A stretch of 64,000 bases of DNA, from NCBI RefSeq assembly GCF_001658025.2, contig NZ_CP014007.2:620001-684000 (forward strand), written 5' to 3'. Of the stretch, positions 43,656 to 52,449 are shown in pieces (the first letter of the stretch is position 1; each line of letters starts with the position of its first letter). The translations under genes were made by a program, and so were the position numbers. Origin of the DNA: Kosakonia oryzae. GTDB lineage: Bacteria; Pseudomonadota; Gammaproteobacteria; Enterobacterales; Enterobacteriaceae. Below the pieces are notes generated by a model, which did not search any database, was not told the DNA's origin, and was given only the letters and a program-made list of their open reading frames with translations.

Positions 43656-43952
43656 TTACGCCTGATCGTCTACCGGTGGAATGGCCGGAGCGGGTTTGAC
43701 TTCTGCACTTTTACCCCGGTTTTCGAGTTCACTCAGGCGTTGCTCCAGCAGCGCCAGTTTCTCGCGGGTGCGCAGCAGTACCTGCGTTTGCACGTCAAAT
43801 TCTTCGCGGCTCACCAGATCCAGGCGGGTTAACTGCGCCTGTAACGTCTGACGAATTTTCTTTTCCACATCTTCCCCGAACTCACGGATCCCCTTGGGCA
43901 TGGATTCGTGAACCTGACGCGCAATCTGTTCAATTTTCTTTGGGTCAATCAT
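43656..43952 (-). CDS. ubiK: UbiK (YqiC), ubiquinone biosynthesis accessory factor
   Basis: A 98-residue BMFP-family protein: N-terminal amphipathic part [21 protein letters not shown], then a coiled coil ([17 protein letters not shown]) and a Pro-rich tail. It forms a complex with UbiJ and helps aerobic ubiquinone synthesis. Convergent with hldE and divergent from ribB. Confidence 0.95.
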   Translation of the reverse strand: MIDPKKIEQIARQVHESMPKGIREFGEDVEKKIRQTLQAQLTRLDLVSREEFDVQTQVLLRTREKLALLEQRLSELENRGKSAEVKPAPAIPPVDDQA

Positions 43953-44079
43953 TTTAGGTTCCCTGCTCGGATAGGCTCAATAAGTCATTGTAGTGTGATA
44001 ACCCCAGGTGATAAACCAGAATTGTTTGAAGGTTATGGATTGCCGAAGATTATCAATGGCGTTATAGTTATCCCGCTTA

Positions 44080-44226
44080 TTCTCAGGGCGGGGCGAAATT
44101 CCCCACCGGCGGTAAATCAGCAGATGCTGAAAGCCCGCGAGCGCTTCAGGCTAACGTTTGAAGGTCAGCAGATCCGGTGTAATTCCGGGGCCGACGGTTA
44201 AAGTCCGGATGGGAGAGAGTAACGAA
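44080..44226 (+). ncRNA. FMN riboswitch (RFN element) of ribB
   Basis: Contains the RFN blocks in order: TCTCAGGGCGGGGCGAAATT, CCCCACCGGCGGTAA, AGCCCGCGAGCG, GGTCAGCAGATCCGGTG, AATTCCGGGGCCGACGGTTA and AAGTCCGGATGGGAGAGAG. The element lies 105 bases upstream of ribB and is followed by its terminator. It shuts down ribB when FMN is abundant. The sequence 43953-44079 holds the ribB and ubiK promoters. Confidence 0.97.
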
Positions 44227-44263
44227 TCTGTCGGGCAATGACGCCCGCTCGCGTTATTTTTTT
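44221..44263 (+). terminator. Riboswitch-controlled terminator of ribB
   Basis: AACG..GTCGGGC and GCCCGCTCGCGTT pair across AATGAC and are followed by ATTTTTTT, forming the FMN-dependent terminator of the leader. Confidence 0.75.
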
Positions 44264-44330
44264 GCCGCATTGCGACACTCCTAAGACTGCCCTGATTCTG
44301 GTAACCATAACTTTATTGAGGTCTTTTACC

Positions 44331-44984
44331 ATGAATCAGACGCTGCTTTCTTCTTTTGGCACGCCTTTCGAACGTATTGAACATGCCCTCGCCGCGCTGC
44401 GTGAAGGCCGTGGTGTGATGGTGCTCGATGACGAGGACCGTGAAAATGAAGGCGATATGATTTTCGCTGCAGAAACCATGACCGTTGAGCAGATGGCGCT
44501 GACTATTCGCCACGGCAGCGGCATTGTTTGCCTGTGCCTGACCGACGAACGCCGTAAACAGCTCGATCTGCCGATGATGGTCGAGAACAATACCAGTGCC
44601 TACGGCACCGGTTTTACCGTTACCATCGAAGCGGCGCATGGCGTAACAACCGGTGTTTCGGCGGCTGACCGTCTTACCACCGTTCGCGCGGCGATCGCCG
44701 ATGGCGCGAAACCTTCCGATCTGAACCGTCCTGGCCACGTTTTCCCGCTGCGCGCGCAGCCGGGCGGCGTATTGACCCGTGGCGGCCATACAGAAGCAAC
44801 AATCGATTTAGTGACGCTGGCGGGTTTTAAACCGGCGGGCGTGCTGTGTGAATTAACCAATGATGATGGCTCAATGGCGCGCGCGCCGGAGTGCATCGAA
44901 TTTGCTAAGCAACACAATATGGCTGTTGTGACCATTGAAGATCTGGTGGCCTACCGCCAGGAACATGAGCGCAAAGCCAGCTAA
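44331..44984 (+). CDS. ribB: RibB, 3,4-dihydroxy-2-butanone-4-phosphate synthase
   Basis: A 217-residue enzyme (E. coli 217) converting ribulose-5-phosphate to the four-carbon precursor of riboflavin. Acidic metal site [10 protein letters not shown] near 33-42 and the [22 protein letters not shown] and GHTEATIDL motifs are present. ATG 44331 is chosen; the in-frame extension overlaps the riboswitch terminator. Confidence 0.98.
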   Translation: MNQTLLSSFGTPFERIEHALAALREGRGVMVLDDEDRENEGDMIFAAETMTVEQMALTIRHGSGIVCLCLTDERRKQLDLPMMVENNTSAYGTGFTVTIEAAHGVTTGVSAADRLTTVRAAIADGAKPSDLNRPGHVFPLRAQPGGVLTRGGHTEATIDLVTLAGFKPAGVLCELTNDDGSMARAPECIEFAKQHNMAVVTIEDLVAYRQEHERKAS

Positions 44985-45001
44985 CTTGCGTGAGTGATAA
45001 A

Positions 45002-45036
45002 AAATCCGCGGCCAAAAGCTGCGGATTTTTTTTTTG
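45002..45036 (+). terminator. Intrinsic terminator of ribB
   Basis: AAATCCGC / GCGGATTT with a short loop, followed by at least ten Ts. Confidence 0.9.
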
Positions 45037-45221
45037 CCTGTCCTGCGTCAATATTTGTCGCGTTTATAATATTCACACGTTGAAATTTCACGGTGCTACT
45101 TATAAAGTGGTACCTGTTCAATGGACATGAAAAACGCTTTTAAAGCCTTATAAGTCATTAAGTTAATGCTATTTTGTCATTGGTTTGTTAACCAATGTTT
45201 GCCGGAAATAAGGGAGGCAAT

Positions 45222-45395
45222 ATGTTTATCTCATGGTACTGGCTTCTGGCGATTGTCATCGTCGTTTTCGGCTATGTCCACGTACTTAAACGTCATTGCA
45301 AAGCCTGCCGCCACGATCGCGAAGCGATCTATAAAGCTTATCAACGGGTGCTCGAAGAGCTGAAGAAAACTCGCCGCGTCGGACAGGGCGAGTAA
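45222..45395 (+). CDS. Small single-pass membrane protein with CKAC motif
   Basis: A 57-residue predicted protein: N-terminal hydrophobic helix FISWYWLLAIVIVVFGYVHVL (about 3-23), then a basic, helical cytoplasmic tail with HCKACRHDRE. The start at 45222 is supported by an excellent AAGGGAGG ribosome-binding site with 5-6 base spacing. It lies between the ribB terminator and convergent zupT. I do not recognise the family. The two cysteines spaced CxxC could bind metal or form a disulfide. Confidence 0.65.
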   Translation: MFISWYWLLAIVIVVFGYVHVLKRHCKACRHDREAIYKAYQRVLEELKKTRRVGQGE

Positions 45396-45429
45396 GACGC
45401 TTCAGCCCTCAGCAAGAGCATCCCGATCC

Positions 45430-46206
45430 TCAGCCGCTAAATCCCATCGTCTGCAACGCCACCAGACTTAAGCCCATCACCGACATACCGCACAGCACGC
45501 CGTAGCTGGGGTTGTTGTTGGGATCGATCTCTTTCGCCAGCGGCATCAGTTCATCCACCGACAATGCCACCATAATCCCGGCGACGGTTGCCATAATGGC
45601 CGCCATTACCACTGGCGAGACCAGACTGCCGAGGATCAACCATGCCAGGACGCCGCCGAGGATCTCCGCCAGCCCTGAGACTCCCGCCCAGAATACCGCG
45701 CTGCGTTTTGAACCGGTTGCCGCGTAAACCGGCCCGGCAACCGCAAGTCCTTCAGGAATATTGTGCAACGCGACCGCAAAAGCGATGCCGAGGCCTAATT
45801 CCAGGTCGTTACTGGCGGTGACATAAGTGGCGATGCCTTCCGGAAAGTTGTGAAGACTGATGCCCAGGGTTAGCAAAATGGCGGTACGGCGCAAACCGCG
45901 CGGAAAGGTTTGCTGCGTTCCCTGCATTAAATCCTGCGGATGTGCATGGGGTAACATGCGATCCAGCGCGAAATACCCCAGCAGGCCCACGACAAACATG
46001 CCGTAACCGAGCATCGGTGACATATTTTCCGTCGCCAGTGCAGCGGGCAACATCTCCATTAACGAAATCAATAACATAATTCCGGCAGCAAAGCCGAGTG
46101 AGAACGCCAGTACGCGGTTTGATGGTTTCTGGCCTAATACGCCAAGAATCGCGCCGATAAAGGTCGCTGCACCCGCCAGGATGGTCAGAATTAACGGTAC
46201 CGACAT
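45430..46206 (-). CDS. zupT: ZupT, ZIP-family zinc/divalent metal importer
   Basis: A 258-residue inner-membrane transporter with eight predicted helices and the metal-site motifs [10 protein letters not shown] (helix 4) and [12 protein letters not shown] (helix 5), as in E. coli ZupT (257 residues). Takes up Zn2+ and also Fe2+, Mn2+ and Co2+. A Fur-like box overlaps the promoter. Confidence 0.96.
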   Translation of the reverse strand: MSVPLILTILAGAATFIGAILGVLGQKPSNRVLAFSLGFAAGIMLLISLMEMLPAALATENMSPMLGYGMFVVGLLGYFALDRMLPHAHPQDLMQGTQQTFPRGLRRTAILLTLGISLHNFPEGIATYVTASNDLELGLGIAFAVALHNIPEGLAVAGPVYAATGSKRSAVFWAGVSGLAEILGGVLAWLILGSLVSPVVMAAIMATVAGIMVALSVDELMPLAKEIDPNNNPSYGVLCGMSVMGLSLVALQTMGFSG

Positions 46207-46220
46207 GAATCACTCCTTTA

Positions 46221-46237
46221 TGATAATCATTCTCATT
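46221..46237. promoter_or_regulatory. Fur-like box upstream of zupT
   Basis: TGATAATCATTCTCATT resembles the Fur repeat GATAAT-N-ATTATC and lies 15 bases before the zupT start, where it would cover the promoter or start site. Confidence 0.6.
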
Positions 46238-46402
46238 AATGTAAGAGTTTGTTACCTGAAAAGCGAGGCCGGAGCCTTATCTTTACTTGATGCTTACATT
46301 CAAAATTACTGAAGATCTTCATCATGGTTATCTGAGTTCTTCGCGCCATGAAAAGGCGTAATGTGTCGTTATCAAATTGACACACTCAGTAAGGATATCA
46401 CC

Positions 46403-47191
46403 ATGTCTGCATCTCGTATGCCAGCACTGTTCCTGGGCCACGGTAGCCCAATGAATGTTCTGGAAGATAACGTTTATACCCGCGCCTGGGGAATGTTAGG
46501 CGAGACGCTGCCGCGCCCGAAAGCGATTGTGGTGGTGTCCGCTCACTGGTTTACCCGCGGTACTGGTGTTACCGCGATGGAAGCGCCGAAAACTATTCAT
46601 GATTTCGGTGGTTTCCCGCAGGCGTTGTACGATACCCATTATCCGGCACCAGGATCGCCGGAACTGGCTCAGCGCCTGGTTGATTTATTGGCGCCGGTGC
46701 CCGTTGTGCTTGATAAGGAAGCCTGGGGTTTTGACCACGGCTCGTGGGGCGTACTGATTAAGATGTACCCGAATGCCGATATCCCAATGGTGCAGCTCAG
46801 TATCGACAGCACGAAACCCGCGGCATGGCATTTTGAGATGGGCCGCAAGCTGGCGGCGCTGCGCGATGAGGGCATTATGCTGGTGGCGAGTGGCAACGTG
46901 GTGCATAACCTGCGTACTGCGCGCTGGCATGGCGAAAATACGCCGTATCCGTGGGCGACATCGTTCAACGATTATGTGAAAGCGAACCTCACCTGGCAGG
47001 GGCCGGCTGAGCAGCATCCGCTGGTAAATTACCTCGACCATGAAGGCGGATCGTTGTCTAACCCAACGCCGGATCACTACCTGCCGCTGCTGTATATGCT
47101 GGGTGCATGGAACGGCACCGAGGCCATTACTATCCCGGTGGACGGTATTGAGATGGGTTCGCTGAGCATGCTTTCGGTTCAGGTAGGTTAA
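46403..47191 (+). CDS. ygiD: YgiD, extradiol ring-cleavage dioxygenase (DOPA 4,5-dioxygenase type)
   Basis: A 262-residue LigB-family enzyme. Active-site segments: LFLGHGSPMNVL, VVVSAHWFTRG, FDHGSWGVL and ASGNVVHNLR, giving the zinc or iron histidines. E. coli YgiD converts L-DOPA to betalamic-acid precursor in vitro; its natural substrate is uncertain. Start at 46403 after AAGGATATCACC. Confidence 0.94.
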   Translation: MSASRMPALFLGHGSPMNVLEDNVYTRAWGMLGETLPRPKAIVVVSAHWFTRGTGVTAMEAPKTIHDFGGFPQALYDTHYPAPGSPELAQRLVDLLAPVPVVLDKEAWGFDHGSWGVLIKMYPNADIPMVQLSIDSTKPAAWHFEMGRKLAALRDEGIMLVASGNVVHNLRTARWHGENTPYPWATSFNDYVKANLTWQGPAEQHPLVNYLDHEGGSLSNPTPDHYLPLLYMLGAWNGTEAITIPVDGIEMGSLSMLSVQVG

Positions 47192-47197
47192 AATGAA

Positions 47198-47218
47198 GGG
47201 TGGCCCTGGTAGCCACCC
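47198..47218 (+). terminator. Intrinsic terminator after ygiD
   Basis: GGGTGGC / GCCACCC with a 7-base loop, then ATTTTATTCTT. The rest of 47219-47507 is AT-rich; a short 60-codon frame there has no supporting feature. It should hold the TRAP operon promoter. Confidence 0.8.
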
Positions 47219-47507
47219 ATTTTATTCTTCTGGATGTAGAGAAATTCGAGGAAGATCGCAAAAAATCACCTCTGAAACACGGTTTTTTTGAAAATAAAAA
47301 GACCTGTACTGCAAAAATAAAACGCTGTGCTGAATTTACTCTTTTTTGTGAACGTTATCGTCGCAAGAATCCTGCCGAGTGACTACTCTCAAAGAGTCTA
47401 CTGTCTCAGACAATCCCATAAAAATTATTTGGTGTGTTACCCCGAACCCTTGTTCGTGGTCGCTCTTATTTACCTCAAAAACAGTAAACCTCTGGAGACA
47501 CGGAAAT

Positions 47508-48485
47508 ATGAATTCAGCGAAAACCTTACTAAAAGTCTGTATTAGTTCCGCTCTGCTGTTTATCTCTCACGCCTCTTTAGCCCAAACTTTTCGTGCAGCC
47601 GATGTTCACCCGGCAGATTACCCCAATGTTGTTGCGGTAAAACATATGGGGGAAAAACTCAGTGCAGCTACGGATGGTCGACTGGATATTAAAACCTTTC
47701 CTGGCGGTGTGTTAGGTGATGAGAAACAGGTTATTGAGCAGGCGCAAATCGGTGCAATAGATATTATTCGCGTGTCGATGACGCCAGTGGCAGCAATATT
47801 ACCGGAGATCAATGTCTTTACACTGCCCTATATTTTCCGTGATGAAGATCATATGCATAAAGTGCTCGACGGAATGATTGGCCAGGAGATTGGCAATCGC
47901 CTGTCGGAAAGCAGTAAATCGCGGTTGGTATTCCTTGGCTGGATGGATGCCGGCACGCGTAATTTGATTACCAAAGCGCCAGTCACGAAAGCGGAAGAGC
48001 TGAAAGGTATGAAAATCCGCGTTCAGGGCAGCCCGATTGCACTCGATACGCTGAAAGCCATGGGAGCCAACTCGGTCGCCATGGGCGTTAGTGAAGTATT
48101 TAGCGGTATGCAAACCGGCGTGATTGATGGCACAGAAAATAACCCTCCAACTTTTGTTGCCCATAACTATTTACCCGTTGTGAAGAATTACACCTGGAGT
48201 AAGCACTTTATTATTCCGGAGCTGTTTTTATTTTCTAAAGTCAAATGGGATAAATTGAAAAAAGAGGATCAGGAATTGATCCTCAAGCTGGCAAAAGAAG
48301 CCCAGGCTGAACAGCGTGAATTATGGAAAACCTACAATGCGAAGTCGCTGGAAGCCATGAAAGCGGGCGGCGTGCAATTCCATGATATGGATACCGCTGC
48401 CTTTTACGAAGCGACACAATCAGTACGCGATAAATACGGCAAAGACCATCAGGATCTGATAACCCGCATTAAAGAGGTGCAATAA
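47508..48485 (+). CDS. TRAP transporter periplasmic solute-binding protein (DctP family)
   Basis: A 325-residue binding protein: signal peptide of about 25 residues ending SLAQT, then FRAADVHPADYPNV, FPGGVLGDEKQVIEQAQIG, PYIFRDEDHMHKVLDG and KIRVQGSPI with the Arg that salt-bridges the carboxylate of the ligand. Family ligands are sugar acids, C4-dicarboxylates and related organic acids; which one is unknown. ATG 47508 fits the signal peptide and has a TCTGGAGA site. A GC-rich hairpin follows at 48493-48513, usual for expressing the binding protein above the membrane subunits. Confidence 0.92.
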   Translation: MNSAKTLLKVCISSALLFISHASLAQTFRAADVHPADYPNVVAVKHMGEKLSAATDGRLDIKTFPGGVLGDEKQVIEQAQIGAIDIIRVSMTPVAAILPEINVFTLPYIFRDEDHMHKVLDGMIGQEIGNRLSESSKSRLVFLGWMDAGTRNLITKAPVTKAEELKGMKIRVQGSPIALDTLKAMGANSVAMGVSEVFSGMQTGVIDGTENNPPTFVAHNYLPVVKNYTWSKHFIIPELFLFSKVKWDKLKKEDQELILKLAKEAQAEQRELWKTYNAKSLEAMKAGGVQFHDMDTAAFYEATQSVRDKYGKDHQDLITRIKEVQ

Positions 48486-48492
48486 CGGCTAC

Positions 48493-48513
48493 GGGCAGGG
48501 GAAACCTTGCCCC
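48493..48513 (+). terminator. Intercistronic hairpin after the TRAP binding-protein gene
   Basis: GGGCAGG pairs with CCTTGCCC (one bulge) across GGAAA. No T run; probably mRNA stabilisation or attenuation rather than full termination. Confidence 0.5.
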
Positions 48514-48564
48514 GATAATTATTTTGTCGGTGATATCTTTATTTTCTGCTGCGGGAAAATCGTT

Positions 48565-49074
48565 ATGGCTGAACGCTATTCGTTGTTGATGGATATCCTT
48601 TACCGAATATCAATGTGGATCGCCGGTATTGCGCTGCTGATTATGGTGGCGATTATTCCGGTGGGGATCTTTGCGCGCTACGTGATGAACAGCGCTTTAT
48701 CCTGGCCGGAACCGATCGCCATTATTTGCATGGTGACGTTTACCTTTGTCGGCGCAGCGGTAAGTTACCGCGCGGGTTCACATATTGCCGTCAGTATGGT
48801 CACTGACCGCTTAAGCGAACGCGTACGTAAGATCTGTTTTGTGGTCGCCGATCTGATGCTGATGGCGATTAGCCTCTTTATTCTCTGGTACAGCAGCGCG
48901 CTGTGTGCCGAATTATGGGAGCAGCCTGTCGCTGAATTCCCGTTTTTTACCGCCGGTGAGACCTATCTACCGCTGCCGATCGGCTCGGCAATTACGCTGC
49001 TGTTTATTCTCGAAAAGATGTTGTGTGGCGCGCAATATCACCGCCCGGTGGTAATAGTGGGCTCGTCGGGTTAA
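48565..49074 (+). CDS. TRAP transporter small membrane subunit (DctQ family)
   Basis: A 169-residue protein with four hydrophobic segments (about 12-35, 48-70, 88-110, 135-155) and the family signature ARYVMNSALSWPEPIA with the conserved Trp-Pro-Glu. Partners the large DctM subunit whose gene starts 26 bases further on. The start codon is taken as ATG 48565. Confidence 0.92.
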   Translation: MAERYSLLMDILYRISMWIAGIALLIMVAIIPVGIFARYVMNSALSWPEPIAIICMVTFTFVGAAVSYRAGSHIAVSMVTDRLSERVRKICFVVADLMLMAISLFILWYSSALCAELWEQPVAEFPFFTAGETYLPLPIGSAITLLFILEKMLCGAQYHRPVVIVGSSG

Positions 49075-49099
49075 TCCGATCATCCAGTAAGGAACGTTT

Positions 49100-50386
49100 A
49101 TGGATGCATTTATTCTCGTTTTTACGTTAGCCATTATGCTGGCGGTAGGTGTTCCGGTCGCTTATGCCGTGGGGATTAGCGCGGTACTGGGCGCATGGTA
49201 TATCGATATTCCGCTGGAAGCCGTGATGATCCAACTGACCAACGGCGTTAATAAATTCTCACTGCTGGCGATCCCTTTCTTTATTCTCGCCGGAGCGATT
49301 ATGGCTGAGGGCGGTATTGCGCGTCGGCTGGTGAATTTTGCTTATATATTTGTCGGTTTTATTCGCGGCGGCCTGTCGCTGGTGAATATTGTGGCATCGA
49401 CTTTTTTCGGCGCGATCTCCGGATCGTCGGTCGCGGATACTGCCTCGATAGGCTCGGTGATGATCCCGGAGATGGATAAAAAAGGTTACCCGCGCGATTT
49501 TGCTGCGGCCGTCACTGCCAGTGGATCGGTGCAGGCGATCCTGACGCCGCCCAGCCATAACTCGGTAATCTATTCACTGGCAACCGGCGGCACAGTCTCG
49601 ATTGCTGCGCTGTTTATCGCCGGGATCCTGCCGGGATTACTGCTTAGTTTTACCTTGATGGTGATGTGCGTGGCATTTGCCCACAAACGCGGTTATCCGA
49701 AAGGCGAGCGCGTACCGTTTCGCCAGGCGTTAAAGATTTTTGTTGATACGCTTTGGGGGCTGATGACAGTGGTGATCATCATGGGTGGCATTCTCTCGGG
49801 GATCTTTACCGCCACGGAGTCAGCGGCAATTGCCTGCCTGTGGGCTTTCTTCGTCACGATGTTCATCTACCGCGATTACAAATGGTCGGAGTTACCGAAG
49901 CTGATGTATCGCACCGTAAAAACGGTGAGCATTGTGATGATCCTGATTGGTTTTGCCGCTGCATTCGGCGCGATCATGACTTATATGCAGCTTCCTGCCC
50001 GCATCACCGAAGCGTTCACCAGTATCTCGGATAACAAGTACGTTATTCTGATGTGCATTAATATCATGCTGTTACTGATTGGCACGCTGATGGATATGGC
50101 GCCGCTGATCCTGATCCTCACGCCGGTGTTGCTGCCGGTGACAAATGCGCTGGGGATCGATCCGGTGCACTTCGGCATGATCATGCTGGTCAACCTTGGT
50201 ATTGGGCTGATTACACCGCCGGTGGGATCGGTCTTGTTTGTCGCCAGCGCGGTGAGTAAACAGAAGATCGAGCAGGTAGTGAAAGCGATGCTGCCGTTCT
50301 ATGCGATCCTGTTCTTCGTGCTGATGCTGGTGACGTATATTCCGGCGATCTCGCTGTTTCTGCCGAAACTGTTTGGCGTACTTTAG
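49100..50386 (+). CDS. TRAP transporter large permease subunit (DctM family)
   Basis: A 428-residue membrane protein of about 11-12 helices that performs Na+-driven uptake. Family marks include LLAIPFFILAGAIMAEGGIARRLV, GAISGSSVADTASIGSVMIPEM and GLITPPVGSVLFV. It completes a P-Q-M TRAP operon inserted between ygiD and ygiC. No catabolic gene or regulator is attached, so the substrate cannot be inferred from neighbours. Confidence 0.94.
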   Translation: MDAFILVFTLAIMLAVGVPVAYAVGISAVLGAWYIDIPLEAVMIQLTNGVNKFSLLAIPFFILAGAIMAEGGIARRLVNFAYIFVGFIRGGLSLVNIVASTFFGAISGSSVADTASIGSVMIPEMDKKGYPRDFAAAVTASGSVQAILTPPSHNSVIYSLATGGTVSIAALFIAGILPGLLLSFTLMVMCVAFAHKRGYPKGERVPFRQALKIFVDTLWGLMTVVIIMGGILSGIFTATESAAIACLWAFFVTMFIYRDYKWSELPKLMYRTVKTVSIVMILIGFAAAFGAIMTYMQLPARITEAFTSISDNKYVILMCINIMLLLIGTLMDMAPLILILTPVLLPVTNALGIDPVHFGMIMLVNLGIGLITPPVGSVLFVASAVSKQKIEQVVKAMLPFYAILFFVLMLVTYIPAISLFLPKLFGVL

Positions 50387-50412
50387 GGATGGCGGTTGGG
50401 CCTGTAAAAACA

Positions 50413-50435
50413 AACCCGGCGCGTTTGGCCGGGTT
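50413..50435. terminator. Stem-loop between the TRAP operon and ygiC
   Basis: AACCCGGC / GCCGGGTT around GCGTTTG in the gap between the convergent TRAP permease gene and ygiC; AAAAA precedes it on the plus strand, giving Ts on the minus strand. Confidence 0.7.
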
Positions 50436-50466
50436 GTTATGGTCACCACGGAGATGCGCTTTTACG

Positions 50467-51627
50467 TTATTCGGTAAAGATATGCGGATAGAAACGTGAC
50501 AGATCCTGGGTGATCAGCGCGCGATCTTCACGAATGCCGATTCCTGCAGGTTGATCGTTGATCAGCCAGCTGCCGATCAGCGTATAGCTGTCGCCGAATT
50601 TTGGCAGCGGGTGGAACTGCTGCACAATCATACCCTCTTCGCCGTACGGTCCTTCAACCGCCTCGACCGTTTTCCCGTTCTCAACGATTGACACATTTGC
50701 GCCTTCACGGGAGAAAATCGGTTTCACGACGTACTTTTCCATTGGCGGATAATCGTCTTCGGCAAAGTACGCAGGCAGCAGATTGGGATGATTGGGGAAC
50801 ATCTCCCACAGCAGCGGCAACAGCGCTTTATTGGAAATAATGCTCTTCCAGGCGGGTTCCAGCCAGCGAACACCGGCATCTTCCAGCTTGGTGGAGAACA
50901 TTTCGCGCAGCATGTATTCCCACGGATAAAGCTTGAACAGATTGCCAATCACCTGATCCTGAAGATCGGTAAACTGGCCTTTCTCGCCAAGGCCGATATC
51001 CTCGATATAGAGGAACTCCGACGCCAGCTCCGCTTCTGCCGCGCAATCCTGCAAATACTGCACGGTGCCGCGATCTTCAACGGTATCCCGGCAGCAAGTG
51101 AAGTGCAGCAACTGGAAACCGTGCTGCTCGCGAAGCTCGGCGAAACGCGCAATGAGCTGCTCTTGCAGGCTGTTGAATTGATCGCTGCCCGCCGGCAAAT
51201 TTCCGGCGTTAAGCTGGTCTTCCAGCCAGATCCACTGGAAAAAAGCGGCTTCATACAGAGACGTTGGCGTATCGGCATTGTTCTCCAGCAATTTGGGTTC
51301 GCCCACACCATCCCAGGCGAGATCGAGACGCGAATAGAGCGACGGTTGCTGCGTTGCCCACGACTGGCGTACAAAGCCCCAGGTGTGCTTTGGAATGCGG
51401 AATTTGGCCATCAGCTCATCGCTGGCAACCACTTTTTCCACCACTTTCAGGCACATCTGGTGCAGCTCAGCGGTAACCTCTTCCAGCTTCTCAACCTGAG
51501 CAAGCGTCAGCTTGTAGTACGCTTCTTCACACCAGTACGGTTCTCCATACATGGTGTGAAAATTAAAACCATATTCGGTGGCTTTTTCGCGCCAGTCCGG
51601 GCGTTCGGGAATTGCGATTCTTTCCAT
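50467..51627 (-). CDS. ygiC: YgiC, glutathionylspermidine-synthase-like ATP-grasp protein
   Basis: A 386-residue protein (E. coli 386) homologous to the synthetase half of Gsp, with ATP-grasp elements in the C-terminal half ([42 protein letters not shown] given here in part). A peptide-ligase reaction is likely but the substrate is not established. Start [12 protein letters not shown] at 51627. Five bases after ygiB; the two are co-transcribed downstream of tolC on the same strand. Confidence 0.94.
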   Translation of the reverse strand: MERIAIPERPDWREKATEYGFNFHTMYGEPYWCEEAYYKLTLAQVEKLEEVTAELHQMCLKVVEKVVASDELMAKFRIPKHTWGFVRQSWATQQPSLYSRLDLAWDGVGEPKLLENNADTPTSLYEAAFFQWIWLEDQLNAGNLPAGSDQFNSLQEQLIARFAELREQHGFQLLHFTCCRDTVEDRGTVQYLQDCAAEAELASEFLYIEDIGLGEKGQFTDLQDQVIGNLFKLYPWEYMLREMFSTKLEDAGVRWLEPAWKSIISNKALLPLLWEMFPNHPNLLPAYFAEDDYPPMEKYVVKPIFSREGANVSIVENGKTVEAVEGPYGEEGMIVQQFHPLPKFGDSYTLIGSWLINDQPAGIGIREDRALITQDLSRFYPHIFTE

Positions 51628-51632
51628 GACCA

Positions 51633-52301
51633 TCAACCGCCCATTGAGCGGGTCGGCGTACCGCTTACACGGCGCTGCATCGTGTTCTGCTTCGCGACAG
51701 ACTCACCAAAGCCGCCTCGGGTCACCGTGGTTGTGGTCGCCGGTTTTGGCGCCATAGCCGTTTTCGGTACGGTCATGGTGCGGCCCGGTTGCGCTGCGCC
51801 ATAGCCTTTACCGGAAGCATCGGTGTACTGACCATAAGCCGGGCTTGCCGGATTACGCGAACTGAACAGCGGCTGCTGGGCAAAACCTGCGCCACCGCCC
51901 ATCAGGCGGCCCATCATATAGCCCGCCATCAGCGGCATCCAGAAGCTGCCGCCGGACTGAGCCTGCGCCTGATTTTCCGGCGCCATGCCAGCCTGAACCG
52001 GCGTCTGCTGACACTGGCCTTCGCCAAATTCTGCCACGCAGTCTTCGCGCGTCGCGTATTTCGGCGCTGTACGCTCAGCTTCTTTCAGTGCGTTGTTGTA
52101 AGCGGTTTTACACTCAGCGCTTTTCCCCGGGTTTGCCGACGAACAATCGTCCGCATTCTGGTACAGGGAAACCGTTTCGTCGCTTTTTTCACAGCCCGCC
52201 AGCATGAAAACGGCAGTCACCGCCAGTGCGACAGGTGTTAAATGACGTGCGCTCCAGCTTTTGCGGAACGTCGCGTGTTGGATGTTTTTTGTCCGTTTCA
52301 T
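51633..52301 (-). CDS. ygiB: YgiB, DUF1190 lipoprotein
   Basis: A 223-residue protein (E. coli 223) with an extended basic N-terminus, hydrophobic segment and lipobox LAGC near residue 37, followed by a Gln/Ala/Gly-rich mature region and Thr/Arg-rich C-terminus. Function unknown; genetic and genomic association with tolC and ygiC points to the cell envelope. Start at 52301 as in E. coli. Confidence 0.93.
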   Translation of the reverse strand: MKRTKNIQHATFRKSWSARHLTPVALAVTAVFMLAGCEKSDETVSLYQNADDCSSANPGKSAECKTAYNNALKEAERTAPKYATREDCVAEFGEGQCQQTPVQAGMAPENQAQAQSGGSFWMPLMAGYMMGRLMGGGAGFAQQPLFSSRNPASPAYGQYTDASGKGYGAAQPGRTMTVPKTAMAPKPATTTTVTRGGFGESVAKQNTMQRRVSGTPTRSMGG

Positions 52302-52407
52302 TGTTATCTTCCTGGATCCCAAAGGCATACGTAAAACGCTCAGGATAGAGGATGAGTGGTTGAAGTTAAAGCGAGGAGGGGAGGCCTTTACGTTGCCTTA
52401 CGTAAAA

Positions 52408-52429
52408 ACGGGGGCTGGATTGCCCCCGT
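52408..52429 (-). terminator. Terminator after tolC
   Basis: On the minus strand ACGGGGGC / GCCCCCGT around a 6-base loop is followed by TTTTTACG. Confidence 0.8.
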
Positions 52430-52449
52430 TGCGGATCGATGCTGATTAA

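Noticed and set aside
47200..47382. 60-codon frame after ygiD
   Set aside because: Starts inside the ygiD terminator hairpin and has no ribosome-binding site.
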